Below the pieces are notes generated by a model. That model saw only the letters and a list, made by a program, of their open reading frames with translations. It was not told where the DNA came from and made no database searches. Positions 1-8,880 of a stretch of DNA of 64,000 bases are shown here, piece after piece (the stretch's first letter is position 1; each line of letters begins with the position of its first letter). Location of the stretch: assembly GCA_034401795.1 (NCBI GenBank), contig CM067366.1:78421470-78485469 (forward strand). Direction: 5' to 3'. This DNA is from Chaetoderma sp. LZ-2023a. Taxonomy: Eukaryota; Mollusca; Caudofoveata; Chaetodermatida; Chaetodermatidae. A program made the translations under genes and the position numbers.

Positions 1-470
1 GTGCGGCTGCGCTCTGATATTATAAATAAAAAGGAGGTAAAAGAAGGCTCAGATTTCCATCCTATGACTTGCATTACGTCAAATAAAGAAGAGCCAGCGA
101 AAGAGGGAGCCTTCCCTCTAAGCTCATGAGCTTAAATGTGAGAAAGATTAATATGTTCAGAGGAAGCCATCTCAAAACAACGGTCTCAGAATTCCATCTG
201 GCCATAGAAAGCTAGAGACTGGCCTAACTACCTCCTCTGCATACAGGACCCAGAAATGGGCTAGATTGGATCTCTAAAAAATCAGTAACGGTTGAAACTT
301 AAAAAACCCAAACCTCTGACAATATACTGAAGTCAGTCAGACGGTGAAAAGGAAGATACAATTTTTTAAATAACTGGCTTAGCTGGGAGACGGTTAGATT
401 GAATTTTTGATAAAAAATCCATTCTAGGATATAAGACTAGACCGTCCCCAGAATCAACACCTAGGCACGG
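1..470 (-). pseudogene. Tyrosine recombinase C-terminal remnant of DIRS copy D1
   Basis: DIRS elements integrate with a tyrosine recombinase instead of a DDE integrase. This remnant aligns by eye with 49,680-50,150, which encodes the same region on the minus strand. The His-x-x-Arg box is still readable as AHELRG where the sister copy has AHDVRG. No continuous frame remains, and the nucleophilic tyrosine region would lie at or beyond the left edge. It is non-functional; the identification depends on the sister copy. Confidence 0.6.
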
Positions 471-849
471 ATGCCAAAACAGGGTCTGTCAAGAGACTAC
501 GGTCTGCACACCATACTTCCAAAGTTTTAAGACAGACCTTTTCTGCATGTTTACTCTCTCCTGGCTGAAATAAATAATGACCTGAGAACTCACAGAAATT
601 CTAATCTCAGGGATCAAACAGATGAAACTCTCCAAAGATACCGACTGCAAATTCCTGAGACTGAATGAATACACTAAACTCTTACTTTAGACATGAGGTC
701 AGGGGAGACAAGTGAAGACTACCCGGAGACAAAAAAAGGAAATCTGCAACGCAGATCCACTTTGGTCAAAAGGGAGCTATCAGAAGAACTTCTCAAATCT
801 GATCCCTGACCTAGCTCAAGAGCAACAGAATCAGGAAAGATGGAGGAAA

Positions 850-1230
850 CGTATAATCAAACAACCCTAACAAGGACTGAAACAGAGCCTCCACCACCAA
901 TGCCTGAAATCCGGAAAAGGGGGGGGGGGGCGGCTGCAAGAGGAAATTTTAGCATACCGACACGACGCAAAAAATCGAAGAGGGAACAATCCCTATGCTT
1001 GAGAATCGATTGACAACCGACCTTAGAAACTGGCCCTCTGAACAGGTGATCCCAGACTGTTCCCCCTCTCATGGGAAGCGTCTGATTATAACCAACACCA
1101 GGGGAGAAGACTTGACTTTTAAGAGAATTACAATCCGACCTAGGCTGCATTCCAGACTGCAGTTCTCTGGAATGAAACTGCTAGAATTAATAAAAGCTTA
1201 TACTAGCCAGTCGTTTATATAAACGCGACA
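850..1230 (-). pseudogene. DIRS reverse transcriptase remnant (copy D1)
   Basis: A minus-strand frame over 857-1,150 starts MQPR and corresponds to the MQPR-containing frame at 51,551-51,844 of the sister element. Just upstream on the minus strand the palm motif reads Y-I-N-D-W where the sister copy has Y-I-D-D-W, so a catalytic aspartate has become asparagine. A G run near 919 interrupts the frame. The copy is catalytically dead. Confidence 0.6.
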
Positions 1231-2699
1231 GTGAATAGAACGACCATAAAATAAACCTGCCACGGCAGAATTGACGGCACGAAGGGTGGATGAAAACAAG
1301 TAGTAAAACGTCCAATATCATTATGAAGAATCACATGCCCGGATTCAGACTGGCGAAAACTGAGATAAGTCCTCCATCTAGAATATTGAAGATAAGATAA
1401 GAGGAAAAAACTTCAGATTGAGATCGGACGCCATCCACCGAACTTCTTGATGCTCCCAATTGTAACGAATTCTAAGGACTACTTAGAATCATGAACTCCA
1501 ACTCGTCCTCTAGGGCTCCCATCTTCACCAGGAAGGAATGAAAGGAGACCACCTAGAAACGGCGGACAAAGGACGATGAAAATCCAATAGGAGCGGAAAA
1601 AACCCAGCGATGATCTCTGAATCAGGAGACCTGAACGAGGGCTTACCAAGTCTCCCAAAATTAGACAGGTGCCCTCCTACTAGACAGCTGGGAAAAGGGG
1701 GGGGGGGGGGGAAGGAGCAATGGATCCTAAGGCAAAGGAAGAGGAAGAGATAAAATATGATAAAGAGAAAAGGATGGGCCTACCCAGGCTACCACCATCC
1801 CTTCAGGTTCTCTTACTCTGAACCACTTAAAGGAACAACCTCTAAGACTAGATCAGGAAATAGCACAAACCCCTTCTCATCTGATAAGAGCAGGCCTGCC
1901 GGACCTGGAATCTAGAACAATGAGCAAAAAAGGGGGTAGATTAATCCTCCTCCTCAAATCGGGCTTAGATCCTGAAGACAGAGTGAATTTCTAATTATCC
2001 TAGAAAGATGAGCACCAAACTCAACAGGCCTGAGACTCTTCCTCTATGGAAGGATTAAAGAGGGGTTTTTTGGGTTGTTTTTTTTTAAAAAGAAGAGTCT
2101 CTCTACACAGAAAACGAAGATCCTTTGGAGGATCTATGACTGACAGAATCAGCCCTAAAAATATGGAAGATGATTGACCAAATATATCATAGGCCAAAGG
2201 GAGGAATTGAAATAAGAACACTTCAAACCAAACTTTATTAACTTCGGATGGCTTTTCTATGTATTCTCTTAGAGGCAACGAAGTCAAACAAACCACAAAA
2301 CTGAGTTCAAAAAGCCTCTAAGAATAGTGGCTAGAGATTTCTAGAAACCTCAGAGGGACTCTGAATACCTCTTCCTGCTCCTAGAAAAAACATCTTCCGA
2401 AAAAAGAGCTAGAAGGATAGCTGATTTAAACTGTGCTTTCATACACATTCCGAACTAAAAAGATCCCCAGAAGATTCAACTGTGGCAAAATTCTTAAGAT
2501 TAGAAATAGACTGAAAGAACATTAGAACAAGAAAAATTGGGCAGATGAGAAAAAACTCATCCTGAAGAAAAAGAGAGAGACAAATCCGTTTCTCAGCCTC
2601 TTGTATAGAGGTTTGGTTTCTTTAGCGGATTTCCATATCTAGAGATCTCTTATTAAGTACGTTTATTATATAAGCATCATATGAACAGATTTCTCTATT

Positions 2700-4385
2700 T
2701 CGTGATTCTATAAAGAATTAGTCTGAGTAAGATGATAGTCGTAATTCTTGCGGCCGTTTTCGTTAATGGGGGAATCCCACGTCTTTCACGACCAGGCATG
2801 AATTACGTTTTTTGTTGACTAGGGCTTTGGTTTCTCTTAAAGCCTGTTATAGACTTCCGGTAAGTCTCAGTCTAAAGACCATATAAGTCTTGAGGGGGTG
2901 CATTACTCTCATGCAGTGGCGTCGGTGACGGAAGTTACCGATTATTCATCCCATGCAGGTATAGCCAGTATGTTTAGAGATCTTCGATCTCTGTCAGCTC
3001 CCATTATTGCTCCTGGCTTGCCCGGGCAAGCGGGTTCTAAATCTGGTATTACTACTGGTTTGACCGGGCGTCCGGATATGAGCTCTGTGATTGTTTTGGC
3101 TTGGCTGGACATTCGGAGTCTCATCTCTTTTTCATCTGGCTGTTTTCATTTTATTTCTCCACTTATTTTTACATCCGTTTCCGGTAGTAACTTCCGGTAT
3201 GAGAGGTGCTTTTCCGGGTCTGTTAGATCCGACCTCGCATCAGTTATCTATTTCCGGTTCCGGTGTTTTCCACTTCCGTTCCCGGTAGTAGTGTATCTGC
3301 TTCTGGTAGGAGAGATGAAATAATATGTCCGCTCCCATTATTGCTCCTGGCTTGTCTGGGAAAGCGGGTTCTAAATCCGGTATTGCTGCTGGTTTGACCG
3401 GGCGTCCGGATATGAGCTCTGTGATTGTTTTGGCTTGACTGGACATTCAGAGTCTCATCTCTTTTTCATCTGGCTGTTTTCCAGGTCTGTTAGATCCGAC
3501 CGTGCATCAGTTATCTATTTCCGGTTCCAGTTCTTTTCCACTTCCGTTTCCGGTAATAGTGTATCTGCTTCCGGTAGGAGAGATGATTTCAGGGTCTGTT
3601 AGATTCTGCTAAGCATCTGTTATCATTTTCTGGTTCCGGTTCCGCTCCATTTCCGGTAGTAGTGTTTCTGCTTCCGGTAGATTTTTTTTTTCCGGATCTG
3701 ATAGATCTGGCCTAGCATCAGTTATTCAATTTCAGTTACGGTCTTTCCTCTTCCTTGTCCGGTAGTAGTTGTTCTGCTTCCGGTGGGAGAGTTGATTTTC
3801 CAGGTCTGTTAGACCTTGCTTATCATCTGTTTTCAATATCCGGTTCCGCTTTTCTTCCGGTGGTAGTGTATCTGCTTCTGGTGGGAGTGATGATTTCCTG
3901 GTCTGTTAGATCCTGCTAATCATCTTTTATCAATTTCCGGTTCCGCTTCAGGTTCCGTTTCCGGTAGTAGTGTATCTGCTTCCGGTTGGAGAGATGATTT
4001 TCCAGGTCTGCTAGATCCTGCTAATCATCTGTTTTCTATATCCGGTTCCTCTTCACTTCCGGTAGTAGTGTATCTGCTTCCGGTAGGAGTGATGATTTTC
4101 CAGGTCTGTTAGATCCTGCTAATCATCTATTATCTATTTCTGGTTCCTCTTCAGCTTCCGTTTCCGGTGGTAGTGTATCTGCTTCCGGTAGGAGATATTA
4201 TTTTCCGGATCTGTTTGATCTGACCATGCTTCTGTTTTCAAATTCTAGTTCTGGTTCCTCTTCCGTTTCCGGTAGTAGTGTATCTGCTTCCGCTAGGAGA
4301 GACAATTTTCCGGATCTGTTAGATCTGGCCTATCATCTGTTATCATTTCCGGTTCCGGTTTTGCCCCTTTTCTGTTTCCGGTATT
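2700..4385 (+). repeat. DIRS gag remnant expanded into a roughly 100-110 bp degenerate tandem repeat
   Basis: Positions 2,700-3,130 read on the plus strand like a DIRS gag segment with several stops. From about 3,180 a unit of roughly 100-110 bp recurs about ten times. Its hallmarks are 'ttccggtagtagtgtatctg' followed by 'ggtctgttagatc'. A block at 2,997-3,140 is duplicated at about 3,328-3,480, inside the array. The minus-strand gag of the element at 53.6-54.3 kb holds only two to three copies of the same unit, so this copy looks like an expansion of a short repeat already present in the gag coding sequence. Several units translate as Pro-Gly-Leu-Leu-Asp. I see no functional frame. Confidence 0.65.
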
Positions 4386-5070
4386 ATAGAATGATCACTC
4401 TTACCGAGTGGGGCATTAACAACTATGTCATCCACTAGTTCAGGATAATTTGTAAATAGTAGATCTAGTATTGAGGGCTTAGCCGAGCCCCATCATCTAG
4501 TGGGTGTTGTTATCAATTGCTGTAGGAAGCAATCTCTTGTTGTCTCAATAAAGTGATAAGTAAAATCTAAATTAGTAGCGCTGGTATATGTAGCTAGTGA
4601 CCAATTGATATGCGGCATGTTAAAGTCACCCAGTATAAGTGTGCGTCTGTTATCAGAACATAATGTATGTAGTACATGGCAAAGTTGTATGTTGTTCAAA
4701 CTATCTGAATGTGGGCTTCTATAAAATATACCGATCCTTAGAGTTTCCTTTTCCACAGTTATATCACAGACGAGACATTCTACAAATGCATCGTTGGTGG
4801 TTATCAGGTTATAGGATATAGATTTCCTTATGAATAAAAGAATGCCTCTCCCGTGTTTGTCAGCAATATTAGATTCTTCAATGTTGTATCCTTCTATGTT
4901 GTAATCAGCTAGTGTTCGATGAACGGTATAGTTCTTTGGTTTTACCTCAGTGATGGCTATGATATGTGGGGGTTTGGCTTGGATTAAGTGTTTGAATTCA
5001 ATAATCTTGTCTTGCGAGAAGACATCTGCATTATTGTATAAAACTGTGACATCAGTGTCATGTTTGAAAT
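4385..5070 (-). pseudogene. LINE AP-like endonuclease domain (one in-frame TGA)
   Basis: This domain nicks target DNA for target-primed reverse transcription in LINEs. In order along the minus strand I see IIAITEVKPKN (catalytic Glu), GILLFIRKSISY, GIFYRSP, LILGDFNMPHINW (Asp and Asn) and finally PLGKSDHSII near 4,390, the catalytic Ser-Asp-His. The frame is open except for one TGA at about 4,490 just after TPTR. It continues upstream through the minisatellite. The domain ends as a LINE endonuclease should, but the expected reverse transcriptase is missing. Confidence 0.8.
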
Positions 5071-5084
5071 TGGCATGAGTTGGG

Positions 5085-5430
5085 CTGGACGTTTTCTTTA
5101 ATGATATATTTGGTCTACATTTGTCACTTAAGGGCATGTTATGGTTTTTAGTTTTGTTCTTTACCTTTATAAGAGATGCACCTGTAACTAAACTAGTTTT
5201 TACAATGTTTTTCTTAGAGGAATGATTAGTAGTACTTAATAGTACTGGCTTGGTGGATTGGGCTGGGCTAGACGTTTTCTTTGATGATATATTTGGTCTA
5301 CATTTGTCATTTAAGGACATGTTACGGTTTATAGTTTTGTTATTTACATTTATAAGAGGTGCATCTGTAACTAAACTAGGTTTTACAATCACTTTCTTAG
5401 AGGAATTATTAGTAGTACTTAATAGTGCTG
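5085..5430 (-). repeat. Tandem duplication of a 171-bp (57-codon) spacer in a LINE frame
   Basis: Between the minisatellite and the endonuclease the minus-strand frame contains two copies of a 57-residue block. Each begins near KPALLSTTN or KPVLLSTTN and ends near KKTSSP. The period is a multiple of three, so the frame is kept, unlike the adjacent 49-bp array. The block is rich in Ser, Thr, Asn and Lys and I recognise no domain. Confidence 0.75.
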
Positions 5431-6067
5431 GCTTGGTGGAGTGCCTGTGTTGTAGTGTGTAAGGCGTTGATTGGGCATGTCTTGGTGGAGTGCCTGTGTT
5501 GTAGTGTGTAAGGCGTTGATTGGGCATGGCTTGGTGGAGTGCCTGTGTTGTAGTGTGTAAGGCGTTGATTGGGCATGTCTTGGTGGAGTGCCTGTGTTGC
5601 AGTGTGTAAGGCGTTGATTGGACATGTCTTGGTGGAGTGCCTGTGTTGCAGTGTGTAAGGCGTTGATTGGGCATGTCTTGGTGGAGTGCCTGTGTTGCAG
5701 TGTGTAAGGCGTTGATTGGACATGTCTTGGTGGAGTGCCTGTGTTGCAGTGTGTAAGGCGTTGATTGGGCATGGCTTGGTGGAGTGCCTGTGTTGTAGTG
5801 TGTAAGGCGTTGATTGGGCATGTCTTGGTGGAGTGCCTGTGTTGTAGTGTGTAAGGCGTTGATTGGGCATGTCTTGGTGGAGTGCCTGTGTTGTAGTGTG
5901 TAAGGCATTGATTGGGCATGGCTTGGTGGAGTGCCTGTGTTGTAGTGTGTAAGGCGTTGATTGGGCATGGCTTGGTGGAGTGCCTGTGTTGTAGTGTGTA
6001 AGGCGTTGATTGGGCATGTCTTGGTGGAGTGCCTTTGTTGTAGTGTGTAAGGCGTTGATTGGGCATG
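5431..6067 (-). repeat. 49-bp minisatellite, 13 copies, open in all three minus-strand frames
   Basis: The core 'aaggcgttgattgggcatg' recurs at 5,461, 5,510, 5,559, 5,608 and on to 6,049 with an exact 49-bp step. Copies differ at few bases: get/gac-type swaps in 'catgtctt' versus 'catggctt', and tag versus cag. Because 49 leaves remainder one after division by three, each frame runs through all three phases and encodes a 49-residue repeat. No unit contains a stop in any minus-strand frame. The peptide cycles through NQRLTHYNTGTPP, TPYTLQHRHSTK and INALHTTTQALHQ. Confidence 0.93.
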
Positions 6068-6069
6068 GT

Positions 6070-6370
6070 GCTGATTCGTGTATGATGTGTAGTATATGCT
6101 GGTGGATTCCTCCCATGGATCCTTCCATTGTGAAAATGTGGATTGTAAGCTGATCTCTCAGCTGGGTAAGTCTTTCGAACAGCGGAAGCATAGGTGTTGT
6201 AAGAATTGTTGATAGGGGTACTGTTGAGGTAGTTTATAATATTTTCTGATAGGATATGAGTCCCCTGCACATTTGGATGTACGTGATCATAAGATAATTC
6301 CTTATACACCTCACCACTGGGATTGAAGAAAAGTGGTGTTGTCTATAAATGTTGTATGTTGCGTTTCAGA
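6070..6370 (-). pseudogene. C-terminal part of an SGNH-hydrolase (esterase) like LINE ORF1
   Basis: The minus-strand frame reads FFNPSGEVYKELSYDHVHPN followed by VQGTHILSENIINYL, which fits the last block of SGNH hydrolases (Asp-x-x-His followed by Pro-Asn-x-x-Gly). Such esterase domains are known in ORF1 of CR1-group LINEs. The earlier blocks are not readable, because a TAG lies near 6,340 and the sequence then meets a MITE. Downstream the frame runs directly into the 49-bp repeats. It is in a different phase from the endonuclease frame. Confidence 0.6.
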
Positions 6371-6477
6371 CAGGCTTAGTAGGATACAGTAGGGTTCACG
6401 CCATATGGAAAAAGCCTGGTATGGGAAGAGATTGACAATAATGCCTGGACGGATACTATAGGAGAAATCTACGTCCA

Positions 6478-6815
6478 GTGACAACTTATTGTTACTTATT
6501 GTTTAATCACAGGCCTTTGAATTTTCGTCGATCCATCCCTCTACCACATATTCCCCCTACTATATATATATATATAAATATACACAAGGTGTGAAACCTT
6601 CATCTGTGGGCACCATTGTCAGGAAGCTGATTGGTTGGTTTGTTGTCAAAATCTGCTGACATCACGTTTCTGACTACAAATCAACCAATCAGCTTTCTGA
6701 CAATGGTGCCCACAGATGAAGGTTTCAGTAGGAGGGATATGTGGTAGAGGGATGGATGGACTAAAATTCAAAGGCCTGTGGTTTATTAAATCGAAACAAC
6801 TTGTTACCTTCACGA
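6478..6815. mobile_element. Palindromic MITE with about 140-bp arms
   Basis: Two arms, about 6,490-6,640 and 6,668-6,805, are inverted copies. Shared blocks include 'caggcctttgaatttt', 'ccatccctctaccacata' and 'gaaaccttcatctgtg'. The left arm carries an extra (TA)n and 'aaatatacacaaggtgtg' segment that the right arm lacks, so the microsatellite arose after the palindrome formed. No protein is encoded. It abuts the esterase fragment, so it probably inserted into that LINE. Confidence 0.8.
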
Positions 6816-7289
6816 AAACTGGATCTAACACGAAATTAGGAGCTACGCTAAACATCAGTTATTAACAACTAGCTTTATATAAATAAATATACATATATGC
6901 GTATGCAACGATGTTGTCACATGTCTGATGTCAAAATATTAGATCAAAAATAATTTACTAAATTATTACCAGATAGGAAGACGACGCGGAAAATAGACCA
7001 TACAGACATAAACTCCAGAGAGTGCTTAATCAACATCCGCGTTAGCCGATTTTCATGTCCGAATGCGCATAACCGGATATAAGTGTGTGTGTGTGTGTGT
7101 TTATATGCTAGTTCCCAATGCTAGGGTCTAGACTCACGCCTGGCCATTATGGTTTCTGTTGAATTCTTGTGAATTCTTGTGACGTCGGTTTGTGCATTAG
7201 CTTGTGTCTCTCTGTGTGTGTATTGCTCGTTGTCTCTCGATTTTGTCTCATGTTGCTGTTCTTGTCCATGGCTTTTCTGTTGCTCCTCA
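6816..7289. other. No gene seen; short (TG)n tract
   Basis: This is AT-rich sequence without a coding pattern. A (GT)n run of about 20 bp lies at 7,083-7,102. A short repeat 'ttgaattcttgtgaattcttgtg' lies near 7,155. Confidence 0.5.
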
Positions 7290-7510
7290 TGCTTGGGCGT
7301 GGGGGATGGGGAGGGCCTAACCTGGACCTAACGGGGGTGGGGAAGGGATGTGGTAGGTGCTGGGTCGGGCGGGGGGGGGGGGGGGGGGGAGTAGGTGCGT
7401 GCGGTCTTATGACCTACTGTACCCAAGGGGGTGGGGTGGGGGGCTTTAGGTCAGAGACCTCCCGGCCCCTTTGGGGGGAGTGGGGAGGTTGGGGTGTGGG
7501 GTCTTTCGGG
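7290..7510 (+). other. G-run-rich tract with quadruplex potential
   Basis: The plus strand has repeated runs of three or more guanines (gggggatggggagggcc, a run of about 20 G at 7,370-7,390, gggggtggggtggggggc, ggggggagtggggagg). A plus-strand open frame across it is glycine-rich low complexity and not a credible protein. It lies about 400 bp upstream of the RNase H of the LINE and could be that element's 5' untranslated region, which is an inference. Confidence 0.5.
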
Positions 7511-7895
7511 TCCTTGGACCCATTTGCTCTTCTGGCCATCATCCGAGCAGGCACCAGCGCGCACTTATTTGATTTTGATTGATTAGGCAGCCCGTATGGT
7601 GACTGCGTCCGTCAGAGGACGAACTCGATCAGTCATCCGTGTTGCATCCCTCCATAGTCCCATCGAAAAGTCCGAAAGATTCTAATTCTAGCAATTATGT
7701 TTTGATTTTGTAATCCGTATGTTGCGTGGTTCCATCCGAGGACGAATCCATTCAGCATCCGGTTTACTTTGATTATGGCGAAATTTCTTGCCTACCTAAC
7801 CCTAGCTCACGTTCACACAGTGATGGGCACTGTATGACAGGACCTCAATTTAAAGTCCCTTCCGAGAAGACTGAAACCGGATATAAATAACGCAC

Positions 7896-8028
7896 GTCAA
7901 TGTAAATGGTGCTTGTACCAGCAGCAATGGACAGTCATATGCTATGGCGGGTTATGGAATCTTTTGGGGTGATAACGATCCACGTAATTGCAGTTCACCT
8001 CTTCCACTTGATGACCATCACCCAACAA
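7896..8028 (+). pseudogene. RNase H N-terminal segment (split by a LINE insertion)
   Basis: The frame reads VNVNGAC, then SNGQSYAMAGYGIFWGDND, which fits the first strands of eukaryotic RNase H1-like domains (Asp-Gly-Ala-Cys, Asn-Gly, Ala-Gly-Tyr-Gly). The first catalytic Asp is replaced by Asn in the Asn-Gly-Ala-Cys motif. The frame breaks off at Pro-Thr at 8,027 and is completed by Asn-Asn-Arg-Ala-Glu-Leu at 10,754, with the codon phase exactly preserved across the inserted LINE. Confidence 0.82.
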
Positions 8029-8084
8029 CACACATTCTTCTGTATGTGCTAGTGGTTCTGACTTAATCACATTCGAATATCAAG

Positions 8085-8805
8085 AATCAGTCTGGATTGA
8101 GATAAAATTATATTCACGGGACAAGTTATTAATTGCGGGTATGTATAGGTCTGACAGTGGAACAAGGGAAACAATGAAAAACTGGTACAATTATTAAAAC
8201 ATATTGCCACGCTACATTATAGCCATCTTTTAATAATAGGTGACTTTAACTATCCTGATATCTGCTGGAAAACATGGTCAACCACAAAAAATGAAATAAG
8301 TCACGAGTACTCGTTCATTGAACGTATTCGTGACACCTACTTATACCAGCATATAAATAGGCCCACCAGATTTAAGAATAATGTTACACCTAATATACTT
8401 GATCTGCTTTTAACCAATGAAGAAGAAATGATATCAGATTTAGATTACCTGAGCCCACTCGGTAAAAGTGACCATTCTATTATCACATTCCATTTACTGG
8501 CAGGAAAACCTGTGAAGAAAAAATTTCTTCTAGACAAAGGAAACTATAAAGAAATGAATAACAACCTCATAAATATAAACTGGACAAATACATTTTATGA
8601 TTGCCCAGATGATACTAATCAGCAATGGTCAATTTTTAAACAGATACTAAATAACATGATAAATCGACATGTTCCATCAAATACCTTTAAAGATAAACCT
8701 AAGTGGACTAAGAAAGGTGACATCCCATTAGACTACAATACTGTCGGTCAAATTAGGAAAAAACACTGGGAAATGCTGGGAAAGATTCCTTACAAACCGA
8801 TCAAA
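8085..8805 (+). pseudogene. Endonuclease C-terminal half of the inserted CR1-like LINE
   Basis: The frame begins with VWIEIKLYSRDKLLIAGMYR, continues after a frameshift with LLIIGDFNYPDICW and ILDLLLTNEEE, and ends with PLGKSDHSIITF, the catalytic Ser-Asp-His. The N-terminal third with the catalytic Glu is absent because the copy is 5'-truncated. The linker to the reverse transcriptase reads PLDYNTVGQIRKKHW. Confidence 0.85.
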
Positions 8806-8880
8806 TGAAAATAAAATAAAGTATAACAGGCAACGGAACAGAGTCAAATCTCTGACTAACAAAATGCATAAAAATTATTA

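Larger units (their letters stand above)
1..2600 (-). mobile_element. DIRS-like retrotransposon remnant (copy D1)
   Basis: This stretch reads on the minus strand in the same order as the better preserved DIRS element at 48.9-55.4 kb. Positions 30-170 match the tyrosine-recombinase end of that element and keep an Ala-His-x-x-Arg-Gly box. Positions 430-470 match the next recombinase segment. Positions 850-1230 match its reverse-transcriptase C-terminal part. The catalytic box reads YIND instead of YIDD near 1,208. The distance between the RT and recombinase blocks is too short for a complete RNase H, so that domain seems largely lost. Homopolymer G runs at about 919 and 1,698 and many stops mark it as dead. 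The left end lies outside the window. Confidence 0.72.
4385..6490 (-). mobile_element. LINE fragment: esterase-like ORF1 end, 49-bp minisatellite and AP endonuclease
   Basis: On the minus strand the order is the end of an SGNH-hydrolase-like domain, a 13-copy 49-bp minisatellite, a 171-bp duplicated spacer and an AP-endonuclease domain that stops near 4,385. ORF1 esterases and AP endonucleases together are typical of CR1-group LINEs. No reverse transcriptase follows, since sequence from 4,385 leftwards is the unrelated DIRS gag repeat. This is therefore a rearranged fragment, not a normal 5'-truncated copy. The 5' side ends at a palindromic MITE. Confidence 0.75.

Noticed and set aside
5431..6067. 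CRISPR-like array
   Set aside because: The 49-bp units abut each other without unique spacers, and the context is eukaryotic.
7169..7582. 137-codon frame with a hydrophobic head and glycine-rich tail
   Set aside because: The head is short and the rest follows from G runs; there is no motif and no homologous copy in the window.
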